63,431 nucleotides of DNA from an uncultured Verrucomicrobia subdivision 3 bacterium. Its GTDB lineage: Bacteria; Verrucomicrobiota; Verrucomicrobiia; Limisphaerales; UBA11358. Below are positions 8,138-17,729 of the stretch, piece by piece. The notes below the pieces were generated by a model. That model had not been told where the DNA came from, searched no databases, and worked only from the letters and a program-made list of their open reading frames with translations. The first letter of the stretch is position 1. Each line of letters begins with the position of its first letter. The stretch is taken from positions 1 through 63,431 of the forward strand of contig CAIWFB010000050.1 of assembly GCA_903911825.1 (NCBI GenBank), given 5' to 3'. The translations under genes were made by a program, and so were the position numbers.

Positions 8138-11100
8138 ATGATCAAAACTAAATTTAAAACTAGGAGTCAGGGTGTCCGAGTAATTGCACGTAAATGTTTG
8201 TTAGCCTCGATGATGCTTGGGTCTATGCTTCTGGGGGCATCGGCTTTTGCGCAAACTGTGACGCTAACGAATATTTCGGGATTTAAGGTTTTTGCCGGCG
8301 GTGGTGGTTATAGCGGATCCTATACAAATGTGCAGATTAGGGCGGTTTTAACAGGGGATTTTACCACCGTTCTCAATCCCGTGACATTATCCGTTTCTGG
8401 TGCGCCGGCCGGATTGACTACAGTTTTTTTGACTAATAATTTTACTGGTAGCCAAACGCTTTTTTTAAATTTCGGGGTTACAAATGTTGCTAAGGGTGTT
8501 TACCCGCTTACTTTCTCAGCAACGACCAACGGTCAGCCGATTGGCAATACCTTAGTAATTCCGTTGATTGTGGGAACACTTTGGACAAACAGCAATCCTG
8601 CGGGGGATGTGACGTGGGCAAATTCCGCAAACTGGAGCGGTGGCGTGCCTGCTACTGGTGACGATGTTATGTTCCAAGATGCCGGCTATAACACAAACAC
8701 TCTGGGTGGTTCAGTTTCACTCAATTCCCTCTCTTTTATCCGTAATCTCTCTGGCACTAACCAGAATATGGCTATTGCCGCTGGTCAGACAGTTCAGGTT
8801 CTTGGAACCAATGGCTTTGCGGTGAATGTGGATTCTTTTCCCGGGAACAACAAGACCACGACAGTTAACATTTTTGGCGCTGGTGGCACGTTGTTGGTTT
8901 CCAATACGGCAGCAAACTTCACTGTAAATGGCGTCAGCACGAGTGGAACTGGCACAACTTTGGGCATGGCAAACTTAGATACGCTCAAAGCTTATGTCAG
9001 CAGGTTTTGTTCAGGAGACTTCACAACCGCGTTGCAGGGATTGGTTGGCAATGGTGGCACGAGTCCTCAAGGCACAAGGTTGGATTTGGCCAAAACCAAC
9101 ATCATCTATGCTACGTATGTGGGCGACTATACAACTACCAATCCGATACTGACGGCGATTTCATACGAAAATCACTACGATGGTAATAATGGTGGCACTG
9201 CACCTCTCAACTTAGGGCTTAATACCACTATTCAAGCAGATGCGATGATTTTTGGTCAGGGCAAATCTGGCGGAAGCAGTTCGGCTGTCCAAATAAATTC
9301 GAGCTTTGTGAATCTCCGTCCTTCCGCATCTTTCCGTAATACGAATAATGGCAGAATCACACTTTTAGGTGTGGCTATTGACAGTGGAACTACGACAAAC
9401 ACGGGTAATAACTCCCGGATGATCTTGAATCTGAATAATGTCAATGTGGACATGTTAGTTGACACAATTTGGTTGGGGCGCAACCGCTTGTTCTCATCTT
9501 CCCCCAACACTCTCAACCGTGGTAATCTGCTATTTGATTGGGGCACGATTAATGCGAACACCATTCGTGCGGGTTATCAGGCTTATACGGGTGAAGGTCT
9601 TTGTCAGGCAGATATCACGGTTGGTGGAAATTCTACAAACACTGCACTACTAGTAGTTAACACTGAGCTAAATCTTGGTTACACTGCTGGTGACTGGGGC
9701 GCGGGGAATGCCGTCAGAAATTTTGGCCGTTTAACTATTGCAACGAATGGGACGGCCCGGGTGAATCAAGTCACGGTTGGCACATTAAGCACCAACAATA
9801 CGATTACAATTCAAAACGGCGGTGTGCTAGTGCTTAGCAATGCTGTTGCCTCGCCAGTCAAGGGTTTGACTACTTTGGCAATGACTGGCGGATCGCTTAC
9901 TCTGTCCGCAGTTGCCGGAACTACAAATATTTTTGTGACAAATTTAACAACCACCGTCGGCAGCAAAATTAACATTAATTCCTTGTCGGGGTTTGTCTCA
10001 TATCCGGCTACCAACGTCATTATCAAGTATGATATTGCCTCTGATCACTCGTCACTCGGAATTGGCGCATTGCCTCCTGGGTTTAACAACCTTTTGTTGA
10101 ATGACAACACTGCTAATAAAACTATCGAGTTGATTATCAGCACCAATGCACCTCAGTCTTTGGTGTGGAAGGGTCCCGGTTCGATTTGGGATCATTCAAG
10201 CTATAATTGGGTTTTGGCAACTAATACTTCCATAGCCGCAAAGTTTACCGATGGTGACAAAGTCATTTTCAATGATACGGCTGGCGTGCCTACGGCGATT
10301 ACGATTTCTGAAATCGTAGCTCCTAGTCAGACTGGTATCGGTATCTCATTTACAAATTCCGTTAACAATTATGTGTTCACCTCTACGAGCCCTAACGGTA
10401 TTTCTGCGGGTTCTTTGAATAAATATGGCACCGGCTCGGTTCAAATGGATGCCTTCGCCAATGTAACTGCTCAAATTAACGCAGGAAAACTTTTTGGCAG
10501 TGGTGTTCTGGCTTCGGTGGTGACCGCTAATAGCACTTTCTTTGGTTGGTCTGGACAGGTGATGGGGAGTTCGTCTATTGGTGGTGGTGCCACGAATAGC
10601 GGCACTTTGAGTTCAGTTACTGTCAGTGCTGGCGGTTCTCTTACTAATAACGGCACAATTTCCGGAACTTTCACGGTAAACACAAACGCTTTGCTCTACA
10701 ATAACGGCACAATTGCCAATCTCGGGACATCAACGGTTGATTCAGGTGGCAGAATGGTTAATGCCGCTGGAAGTATAACTGGATTTTCAATTAGCGTTTC
10801 AGGGGTGTTTGAAGACGCTGGTATTAGTCCAATTAAGTTGTCCGCTACTGCCTCTGGTGGGCAGCCAGCAGGTTTAGATATTAAAGGCGGTGGTCTATTT
10901 GTGCCCGGTGGATCAGGGATTGGAACCACTACTGTTTTGCAAACATCGGATAACGATCCCCTTGCGTCAGGAAATGTGAAGTTTAATCCGGGCTCTACCA
11001 ATATAATCAAAGTTGATCCCGGTGCGGCTGGTCAGAAAAATACCAAGGTGCTATCTAATATCCAATTTTTGGGTGGTAGTCATGGTTTGCCGCTCGTGGC

Positions 11101-11566
11101 GGATGGGGGCACGGTGGTAATGACCAATGTTGGAGCTACGCCATTTGCAGCTGGTCAATCATTTAAGTTGTTCGGCACGCAGCCTTCTGATGGATCGTTC
11201 AATCCTGACATTTTCCCGCTGAACACAACTAACGCGCTTCCAATCATGGTCCCGGCCCATCCTGCATTTGGCCTAGATTGGGATTTGAGTCAGGTTATCT
11301 ATGATGGAACGGTAACAATTGTTGCCTCCGCTTTGCCGCAGACTCCTACTAATATCGTCTTATCAACTTCTGGTAATACCATGACGCTTTCATGGCCTAC
11401 CGAATACACTGGTTGGCGTCTGCTTTCGCAAACGAATACTTTAAGTATCGGGTTGAGCACTAATTGGGCAATAGTAGGTGGTTCGACCACTAATAATTCA
11501 GTAACCATCACTAACAACCCTGCTAATCCGTCTGTCTATTACAAGTTGTCGTATCCTTATCCGTGA
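8138..11566 (+). CDS. Very large secreted beta-repeat (autotransporter-associated-like) protein
   Basis: 1142 residues, rich in Thr, Asn, Ser and Gly and almost free of Cys. Signal peptide around residues 18-38 (LLASMMLGSMLLGASAFA). Two copies of the autotransporter-associated repeat start can be seen: VTWANSANWSGGVPATGDDV at about 155 and WDHSSYNW with a similar tail at about 688. In between are many beta-strand repeats with NNG/TNT turns (for example VSAGGSLTNNGTISGTFTVN), as in beta-helix adhesins. The last 60 residues form a separate module, LSWPTEYTGWRLLSQTN to YYKLSYPYP, related to the ends of three other secreted proteins here. There is no outer-membrane autotransporter barrel, so export probably depends on another machinery. 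Its function is unknown; a surface or matrix protein is likely. A terminator follows at 11600. Confidence 0.8.
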   Translation: MIKTKFKTRSQGVRVIARKCLLASMMLGSMLLGASAFAQTVTLTNISGFKVFAGGGGYSGSYTNVQIRAVLTGDFTTVLNPVTLSVSGAPAGLTTVFLTNNFTGSQTLFLNFGVTNVAKGVYPLTFSATTNGQPIGNTLVIPLIVGTLWTNSNPAGDVTWANSANWSGGVPATGDDVMFQDAGYNTNTLGGSVSLNSLSFIRNLSGTNQNMAIAAGQTVQVLGTNGFAVNVDSFPGNNKTTTVNIFGAGGTLLVSNTAANFTVNGVSTSGTGTTLGMANLDTLKAYVSRFCSGDFTTALQGLVGNGGTSPQGTRLDLAKTNIIYATYVGDYTTTNPILTAISYENHYDGNNGGTAPLNLGLNTTIQADAMIFGQGKSGGSSSAVQINSSFVNLRPSASFRNTNNGRITLLGVAIDSGTTTNTGNNSRMILNLNNVNVDMLVDTIWLGRNRLFSSSPNTLNRGNLLFDWGTINANTIRAGYQAYTGEGLCQADITVGGNSTNTALLVVNTELNLGYTAGDWGAGNAVRNFGRLTIATNGTARVNQVTVGTLSTNNTITIQNGGVLVLSNAVASPVKGLTTLAMTGGSLTLSAVAGTTNIFVTNLTTTVGSKININSLSGFVSYPATNVIIKYDIASDHSSLGIGALPPGFNNLLLNDNTANKTIELIISTNAPQSLVWKGPGSIWDHSSYNWVLATNTSIAAKFTDGDKVIFNDTAGVPTAITISEIVAPSQTGIGISFTNSVNNYVFTSTSPNGISAGSLNKYGTGSVQMDAFANVTAQINAGKLFGSGVLASVVTANSTFFGWSGQVMGSSSIGGGATNSGTLSSVTVSAGGSLTNNGTISGTFTVNTNALLYNNGTIANLGTSTVDSGGRMVNAAGSITGFSISVSGVFEDAGISPIKLSATASGGQPAGLDIKGGGLFVPGGSGIGTTTVLQTSDNDPLASGNVKFNPGSTNIIKVDPGAAGQKNTKVLSNIQFLGGSHGLPLVADGGTVVMTNVGATPFAAGQSFKLFGTQPSDGSFNPDIFPLNTTNALPIMVPAHPAFGLDWDLSQVIYDGTVTIVASALPQTPTNIVLSTSGNTMTLSWPTEYTGWRLLSQTNTLSIGLSTNWAIVGGSTTNNSVTITNNPANPSVYYKLSYPYP

Positions 11567-11599
11567 GGAAAGAGGCGTAACCAGCTAGTTGTTATTTTC

Positions 11600-11636
11600 A
11601 GCCGGGGTTGAGTTTAAACTTGGCCCCGGCTTTTAA
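11600..11636 (+). terminator. Rho-independent terminator
   Basis: An 8-bp GC-rich stem AGCCGGGG (11600-11607) pairs with CCCCGGCT (11624-11631) around a 16-nt loop that itself holds AGTTTAAACT, and a T-rich tail follows. It ends the 8138-11566 transcript and separates it from the pectin operon starting at 11702. Confidence 0.85.
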
Positions 11637-11701
11637 TTTTCCAAATAAAACGATTTTTTTAATAACCAAAACATTTGTCAAACGTCTGTGTCATCCACGC
11701 C

Positions 11702-13114
11702 ATGAATCGCTACTCGTTTCTGAAGTTCGCCGCTCTCTCGGTGCTATGTATGTTGCCGTCCGTTGTTTCTGCGGCGGTGCCGCTGGCTTTTCCCACGGCG
11801 GAAGGTTACGGACGATTTGCTCAAGGCGGGCGTGGCGGGCGAGTCTTGCACGTCACCAACCTGAATGATTCTGGCCCTGGCAGTTTGCGTGAAGCGGTCG
11901 AAGCGACGGGTTCCCGCACGGTGGTGTTTGATGTGTCGGGCCTGATTACGTTGGAATCGCGTCTCATTATCCGCAAAACCAATTCCGATCTCACTATCGC
12001 GGGCCAGACCGCACCTGGCCAAGGTATCTGCCTGCGCAAATATAATTTCGGAATGTTGGGCGCAACCAATGTCATCATCCGTTATATGCGTGTGCGACCC
12101 GGAAACCTTTCTGGCACCACGCTTGATGGTATGGGCATGGCTTCGGCCAATGATTGTATCATTGACCATTGCTCAATTAGTTGGACGCTGGATGAGGCGT
12201 TCAGTTCGCGCGGAGCGCACAGCATCACCTTGCAACGCACGCTGATTTCCGAGGCCCTTAACGCCGCTGGCCACAAAAAATATCCGCCGGGCACGCAGCA
12301 CGGTTACGCCGCTAGCATCGGTGGCGATGTCGGCAGCTTCCACCATAACCTTCTGGCGAACTGCGAGGGTCGTAACTGGAGTCTGGCGGGTGGGTTGGAA
12401 AAGAAAACCTCCGCCTACGCTGGTCGCATGGATTTGCGAAATAACGTCATTTTTAACTGGAAACACCGTGCGACCGACGGCGGTGCGCATGAGGTCAACT
12501 TCGTCAATAACTTCTACCAACCCGGCCCGGCAACGGATTTTTTCTATGCCCTCAATGCACAATACGGAGGCTTCCCCGGCACGCAGCAATATTATTTTGT
12601 CGGCAACGTTATGCCGGGACATTTTGGTCTGACGAATCAAGAAGTTGGTCGCGAGGCCACCACCGAACGGGGAGGGAAAATTCCCGTGGAGTATTCGCCG
12701 TGGGTTGATAAAGAATTTTTTCCGTCATTCGTGAAAACGCAGAGTGCCGCCGAGGCCTACACGAATGTCCTCGCCGATGTTGGTTGTAATTTCCCGGCGC
12801 TGGATGCCCACGACCAACGCATTATCGCCGAAGTTCGCAGCGGTATTCCCAAATTCAAAGGCAGCAAAACTGGCTTGCCCGGTTTACCGGATTCTCAGGA
12901 CGACGTGGGTGGCTGGGATGATTATCCGGAAGTTCATCGAGCCGCTGATTGGGATACGGACGGAGACGGCATTCCCGACGCTTGGGAAAAATCTCACGCA
13001 CTGAACCCAAAAGATGCCAGTGATGCGAACAAAGATTTGAACGGCGATGGCTATACGAATCTCGAAAAATATCTCAACTCGCTCGTCGGCGAATACTCGC
13101 TGGCCAAGCACTGA
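11702..13114 (+). CDS. Pectate lyase-like beta-helix enzyme with calcium-type C-terminal repeat
   Basis: A 470-residue exported enzyme, probably cleaving polygalacturonate by beta-elimination. Start ATG 11702 gives the signal peptide FLKFAALSVLCMLPSVVSA; the ORF opens 27 bp earlier. The mature part begins FPTAEGYGRFAQGGRGG, then LNDSGPGSLREAVEATG, the typical start of the PL1-like pectate lyases of Bacteroidota and Verrucomicrobiota, followed by NVIIRYMRVRPGN and DHCSISWTLDEAFS ladders. The C-terminus carries DWDTDGDGIPDAWEKSHALN and DLNGDGYTNLEKYL, a thrombospondin-3/dockerin-like calcium repeat. It is closest to the lyase core of the 30678-33482 gene. It is the first gene of the 17-gene plus-strand run and is followed after 3 bp by the next lyase. 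Confidence 0.85.
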   Translation: MNRYSFLKFAALSVLCMLPSVVSAAVPLAFPTAEGYGRFAQGGRGGRVLHVTNLNDSGPGSLREAVEATGSRTVVFDVSGLITLESRLIIRKTNSDLTIAGQTAPGQGICLRKYNFGMLGATNVIIRYMRVRPGNLSGTTLDGMGMASANDCIIDHCSISWTLDEAFSSRGAHSITLQRTLISEALNAAGHKKYPPGTQHGYAASIGGDVGSFHHNLLANCEGRNWSLAGGLEKKTSAYAGRMDLRNNVIFNWKHRATDGGAHEVNFVNNFYQPGPATDFFYALNAQYGGFPGTQQYYFVGNVMPGHFGLTNQEVGREATTERGGKIPVEYSPWVDKEFFPSFVKTQSAAEAYTNVLADVGCNFPALDAHDQRIIAEVRSGIPKFKGSKTGLPGLPDSQDDVGGWDDYPEVHRAADWDTDGDGIPDAWEKSHALNPKDASDANKDLNGDGYTNLEKYLNSLVGEYSLAKH

Positions 13115-13117
13115 TCC

Positions 13118-14812
13118 ATGAAGAATAAAATAATTTTTGCGGCGATAGTCTCGCTCGCATCCCAATTTGTTTCCGCTCGCGAAAACTGGCCAGTTCCTGA
13201 TGAGGCCATCAAAGCGCGTGAAGCCGCCTTGAATCACTACGAGCAGGACCTCGTCGCCCAACTAGCTCCCCAACTGGCGGAATGGGAGAAAAAGGGCAAA
13301 CCGTTTATTCCGTGGGCTGCGTTGCCGTCTGATTTGCCGCAGGCAACAGTTCCGGCGTTTCCCGGCGCGGAAGGCGGCGGCAAATTTTCCTTCGGCGGCC
13401 GAGGCGGGAAAATTTTTGTCGTGACGAATCTGAATGACAGTGGGCCGGGAACATTGCGTGAGGCGTGCGAATCTGCCGGACCGCGTATCGTGGTGTTCAA
13501 TATTGCGGGCATCATTCATTTGGCGAAGCCGGTTTATATTGAAGCGCCTTATCTCACGATTGACGGGCACACTGCGCCCGGTGATGGCATTTGCATCGCG
13601 GACAACGGTTTGGTGGACAACGCCCATGACGTGGTGATTCGCTACCTGCGTTTGCGCCGAGGAAATCTGGACATCTTCAATCGTCACGGCGTGCATTACG
13701 GCAGTCCCATCGGCAATATCATTCTCGATCACATCTCGGCGAGCTGGGGGCAGGATCAAAATATTGATACTTACCGCCACATGTATCAGCCGACGAACGG
13801 CGGCCCGGCGCTCAAACTACCGGCGGTCAACGTGACGATTCAGTGGACCATCACCAGTGAAGCTTTGAATACCTACAATCATGCGTTCGGTGGCGATTGG
13901 GGCGGACGCAACTCCGGCTTTCATCACAATCTTTTCGCCTGCAACACCGGGCGCAATCCCAGCGTGGCGATGACTTATGATTTTAATTTCGTCAACAATG
14001 TGCTGTTCAACTGGCGGCATCGCACGATTGACGGCGGCGACAAGGACAGCCAATACAACATCATCAACAACTATTTCAAGCCCGGTCCGGCGGCGAACAA
14101 TGGGCCGATTGCGTATCGCATTTTGCAGCCCTCCGCCACGCAGAAAAAGCCGGATCTGATTCCGTATTTTGGCAAGGCTTACGTCGCGGGCAACATCATG
14201 GAGGGAAATGAAAAAGTGACGGCTGACAATTGGGCGGGCGGCGTGCAATTTTCCGACGGCGGCTCCAAGGACGACCCGACCATCAACACCAACGAGTCCA
14301 TGAAAAAAATCGTCGCGCAAGTGCGCGTGGACAAAGCGTTCCCGATGCCGCAGATCACGATGACTTCCGCACAACAGGCGTTTGACGATGTGCTAAAAAA
14401 TGCTGGCGCCAATCTGCCGCGCCGCGATGCCGTGGACGAACGCGTGGCCAACACCGTTCGCACCGGCAAGGTTTGGAGCGCGGGCAAAGAATTCCTGCCG
14501 CCACAGCCGGAGGGTCTTGCGAAAAATAATTACGGCAAAGCTGGTAACGGCATTATCACCGACGTTTCTCAAGTTGGCGGCTATCCTGAATACAAAGGTG
14601 AACCGATCAAAGATTTGGGTGCGGATGGAATTCCGCTGTCGTGGAAAAAGAAATTTAATCTTGATGCGAACGACGCATCGCTCGCGCAAAAAGATTTGCA
14701 GGGCGACGGCTACACGGTCATGGATAAATATCTGGCCGACCTTGATCCAACTAAAAAAATTGATTGGAGCAAGTCTGATAGCAACGTGAACACGCTTACC
14801 GGGGCCCGTTGA
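13118..14812 (+). CDS. Pectate lyase-like beta-helix enzyme (tandem copy 1)
   Basis: 564 residues with a signal peptide (KNKIIFAAIVSLASQFVSA). A helical 60-residue N-terminal segment, not present in the preceding lyase, leads to FPGAEGGGKFSFGGRGGK, LNDSGPGTLREACESAG and VVIRYLRLRRGN, the beta-helix lyase core (about 85-390). The C-terminal part has YPEYKGEPIKDLGADGIPLS and DLQGDGYTVMDKYLADLDP, again a Ca-binding-like repeat. Architecture and wording match the next gene from end to end, so the two are a tandem duplication. Substrate is expected to be homogalacturonan or the galacturonate backbone of rhamnogalacturonan. The 3-bp and 4-bp gaps to its neighbours indicate one transcript. Confidence 0.85.
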   Translation: MKNKIIFAAIVSLASQFVSARENWPVPDEAIKAREAALNHYEQDLVAQLAPQLAEWEKKGKPFIPWAALPSDLPQATVPAFPGAEGGGKFSFGGRGGKIFVVTNLNDSGPGTLREACESAGPRIVVFNIAGIIHLAKPVYIEAPYLTIDGHTAPGDGICIADNGLVDNAHDVVIRYLRLRRGNLDIFNRHGVHYGSPIGNIILDHISASWGQDQNIDTYRHMYQPTNGGPALKLPAVNVTIQWTITSEALNTYNHAFGGDWGGRNSGFHHNLFACNTGRNPSVAMTYDFNFVNNVLFNWRHRTIDGGDKDSQYNIINNYFKPGPAANNGPIAYRILQPSATQKKPDLIPYFGKAYVAGNIMEGNEKVTADNWAGGVQFSDGGSKDDPTINTNESMKKIVAQVRVDKAFPMPQITMTSAQQAFDDVLKNAGANLPRRDAVDERVANTVRTGKVWSAGKEFLPPQPEGLAKNNYGKAGNGIITDVSQVGGYPEYKGEPIKDLGADGIPLSWKKKFNLDANDASLAQKDLQGDGYTVMDKYLADLDPTKKIDWSKSDSNVNTLTGAR

Positions 14813-14816
14813 TTTC

Positions 14817-16496
14817 ATGAAAACTAATTTACTCATTCTGTCGCTCGTGCTGGTTTCAGTAGTTTCGTCCCGCGCCCAATATCCCACGATTTCTTCCGCC
14901 ATCTCCGCCGAGGCGAAAGCGAAACAATCTGCCGCCGATCAGCGTTCGGACGAAGCGTTTGCCAAAGCGCAGCCCGCCATCAAAGCTTGGGCGGCCAAGG
15001 GGAAACCGTATCTGCCCGGTGCGGCGGAGCCGAAAGATTTGCCACAGGCGAGTGTGCCTTCATTTCCCGGCGCGTGGGGCGGCGGTATGTATTCCTTTGG
15101 CGGCCGTGGCGGAACCACTTTTATAGTTACAAATCTGGCCGACAGCGGTGCGGGAACTTTTCGCGAAGCGTGCGAAGCCAGTGGCCCGCGCACCATTGTT
15201 TTCAACGTGGCAGGCATCATTCATCTCCAGGACCGTATCCGCATCCGCGCGCCTTACATCACCATCGTAGGCAACACCGCGCCGGGTGATGGCGTGTGCC
15301 TCGCGGGCAATACGGTTGAATTGGAGACGCATGATGTGGTGATCCGCTACATGAGATTTCGTCGCGGCGCGACGGACGTGGGCGACCGCAATGATTCACT
15401 GGGTGGCAACCCGACGGGCAACATCATGATTGATCACGTCTCGGGGAGTTGGGGTTTGGATGAAAATATGTCCATGTATCGCCACATGTATCAACCGCCC
15501 GAGGGCGGCAAGGAATTGAAACTGCCCACGGTCAATATCACGATGCAGAACTGCATTTTCAGCGAAGGTTTGAATACCTATCACCACGCGTTCGGCAGCA
15601 CCATCGGTGGATTGAACAGCACGTTTCATCACAATCTCTGGGCGTGTAATACGGGCCGCAACCCGAGCGTGGGCATGATCGGGGATTTCACCTTCATCAA
15701 CAACGTCGTCTTTAACTGGGTTCACCGCACGGTGGATGGCGGCGATCACCGCAGCTATTACACGATTGAAAATAATTATTTCAAACCCGGACCTGCTACG
15801 CCCACGGACAAGGAAATCGGCTGGCGTTTGCTGAAGCCGGAGTCTGAGCGCAGCAAAACGGTGCAGGATCATTTCGGCATCGCCTACGTCCACGGCAACA
15901 TTGTCGAAGGCAACGCTAAGGTCACAGCTGATAATTGGGACGGCGGAGTGCAGCCGGACGTGAAAGTGGAATCACTTAAGGAGGCTCTGGCAAAAATTCG
16001 CACCGATATTCCGTTTCCGCACGCGCCGCTGCCCATGCAGACTGCCGATAAAATTTTCGCCACCGTCCTTGCGAATGCGGGCGCAACCTTGCCGGTTCGC
16101 GATGCCGTGGATAAACGCGTCACCGAGATGGTTCGCACCGGAAGAGTTGCCACTCAGGTTGATGCGGACGTCGCAGTTGAGGCTAGCCGCACGGGTTATT
16201 CCAAAGCGGCGCAGGCTGAATTACAGCGGTTGGCCAAGCTTGGACTGATCACTAGCCCAGCGCAGGTTGGTGGTTATCCTGAATACAAGGGCGAGCCTTA
16301 TACCGATCTCGGCGCAGATGGTATTCGTAAATCGTGGAAGGAAAAATATCACCTTGATCCGAACGACGCCGGACTCGCCAGTAAAGATTTGCAGGGCGAC
16401 GGTTACACGGTCATCGAGAAATATCTCTACGACCTCGACCCGACGAAGAAATTTGATTGGGCGGCCCTGCAAGCCAACGTCAATCCCGCGAAGTGA
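14817..16496 (+). CDS. Pectate lyase-like beta-helix enzyme (tandem copy 2)
   Basis: 559 residues with a signal peptide ending at about 20 (VLVSVVSSRAQ). It has the same plan as the preceding gene: an Ala/Lys-rich helical N-terminal segment, a core starting FPGAWGGGMYSFGGRGG, VVIRYMRFRRGATDVG and DHVSGSWGLDENMSMYRHM, and a tail with YPEYKGEPYTDLGADGIRKS and DLQGDGYTVIEKYLYDLDP. Differences are concentrated in loop lengths, which suggests the copies have diverged in substrate length or decoration preference. The stop overlaps the GTG start of the following transporter by 4 bp (GTGA), so translation is probably coupled. Confidence 0.85.
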   Translation: MKTNLLILSLVLVSVVSSRAQYPTISSAISAEAKAKQSAADQRSDEAFAKAQPAIKAWAAKGKPYLPGAAEPKDLPQASVPSFPGAWGGGMYSFGGRGGTTFIVTNLADSGAGTFREACEASGPRTIVFNVAGIIHLQDRIRIRAPYITIVGNTAPGDGVCLAGNTVELETHDVVIRYMRFRRGATDVGDRNDSLGGNPTGNIMIDHVSGSWGLDENMSMYRHMYQPPEGGKELKLPTVNITMQNCIFSEGLNTYHHAFGSTIGGLNSTFHHNLWACNTGRNPSVGMIGDFTFINNVVFNWVHRTVDGGDHRSYYTIENNYFKPGPATPTDKEIGWRLLKPESERSKTVQDHFGIAYVHGNIVEGNAKVTADNWDGGVQPDVKVESLKEALAKIRTDIPFPHAPLPMQTADKIFATVLANAGATLPVRDAVDKRVTEMVRTGRVATQVDADVAVEASRTGYSKAAQAELQRLAKLGLITSPAQVGGYPEYKGEPYTDLGADGIRKSWKEKYHLDPNDAGLASKDLQGDGYTVIEKYLYDLDPTKKFDWAALQANVNPAK

Positions 16497-17728
16497 ACGG
16501 CGGCGCGCAAAAATTTTCTTCTTACGCTTGGGTGGTCGTGGCGTTGCTGTGGCCGGTGGTCTTGCTGAATTATCTCGACCGGCAGATGGTCTCCGCGATC
16601 CGCGCCTCGATTCGCGCGGACATTCCGAGTATCGCGAACGATCAGGATTTCGCCATGCTCATGGCGACGTTCATGTGGGTGTATGCGTTCTTGAGTCCGG
16701 TCGGCGGATTCATCGCCGATAAATTTAACCGCCGCTGGACGGTCATCGGTAGCTTATTCGTCTGGTCGGCGGTGACGTGGGCCACGGGGCACGCGCAGAC
16801 GTATTCGGAGATGCTGACGCTGCGCGCGCTCATGGGCATCAGCGAGGCGTTTTATATTCCAGCAGCGCTCGCGCTCATCGCGGATTTCCATACTGGCGGC
16901 ACGCGGGCCAAGGCGATTGGCATTCATCAAAGCGGTATTTACGTCGGCCTCGCATTGGGCGGCATCGGCGGCTATATCGCGCAAACCAGTTCGTGGCGAA
17001 ATTGTTTCACTTGGTTTGGAGCGGCGGGCGTGGCTTACGCCGTGGTGCTGTTGTTTGCTCTGCGCGATACGGAAAAACAAAATTCTGCTACGGCAAAAGC
17101 CCCCATCCGTATTGGTGAAACCTGCCGTGCGCTCTGGTCGCAACCGGCTTTCTGGATTCTGGTGGTTTATTTTACGCTACCCGCTATAGCTGGCTGGGTG
17201 ACGAAGAACTGGCTGCCAACGTATCTTGCAGACACGTTCCATCTCCAGCAAGGCCCGGCGGGCTTGTCAGCCACGGGCTATATTCAAATCGCCTCTTTTG
17301 TTGGCGTCTTGCTCGGTGGTGTGGTTGCCGACTGGTGGATGCGCCGGACGAATCGCGGCCGAATTTTTACGAGTGCCCTCGGCGTGCTACTCCTGGTGCC
17401 CGCACTGCTCGGCCTTGGTTATGCGGAAAGTCTGGCGATGGCGATTGGCGCGATGATTCTGTTCGGTATCGGTTGGGGTTTTTTCGACTGCAACAACATG
17501 CCCATCCTCTGCCAGATCGCGCGGCCGGAACATCGCGCCACCGGCTACGGCTTTATGAACCTCGTGAGCATCAGCGTGGGTGCGGGGGCGACTGTTGTGC
17601 TTGGCTGGATGCGCGACCATGGCATCAAGTTTTCCGTCGCGTTCGCGGTGTCAGCGGCGGTGGCATTGTTGAGCGCCGCTTTGATTTTGCTCCTCAAACC
17701 TAAGACCGATAACTTTGAACAAGCTTGA
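16493..17728 (+). CDS. MFS transporter, ACS (hexuronate) type
   Basis: An inner-membrane importer of about 411 residues with 12 predicted helices. The family mark LNYLDRQMVSAIRASIRAD in helix 1, FVWSAVTWATGHAQTY and ALMGISEAFYIPAALALIAD are typical of the anion:cation symporters such as ExuT/GudP. This fits uptake of galacturonate or unsaturated galacturonides released by the three lyases just upstream. The start is taken as GTG 16493, which overlaps the stop of the lyase gene (GTGA); an ORF start 36 bp earlier would read through lyase coding sequence and has no signal. The substrate is inferred from context only. Confidence 0.85.
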   Translation: MNGGAQKFSSYAWVVVALLWPVVLLNYLDRQMVSAIRASIRADIPSIANDQDFAMLMATFMWVYAFLSPVGGFIADKFNRRWTVIGSLFVWSAVTWATGHAQTYSEMLTLRALMGISEAFYIPAALALIADFHTGGTRAKAIGIHQSGIYVGLALGGIGGYIAQTSSWRNCFTWFGAAGVAYAVVLLFALRDTEKQNSATAKAPIRIGETCRALWSQPAFWILVVYFTLPAIAGWVTKNWLPTYLADTFHLQQGPAGLSATGYIQIASFVGVLLGGVVADWWMRRTNRGRIFTSALGVLLLVPALLGLGYAESLAMAIGAMILFGIGWGFFDCNNMPILCQIARPEHRATGYGFMNLVSISVGAGATVVLGWMRDHGIKFSVAFAVSAAVALLSAALILLLKPKTDNFEQA

Positions 17729-17729
17729 A

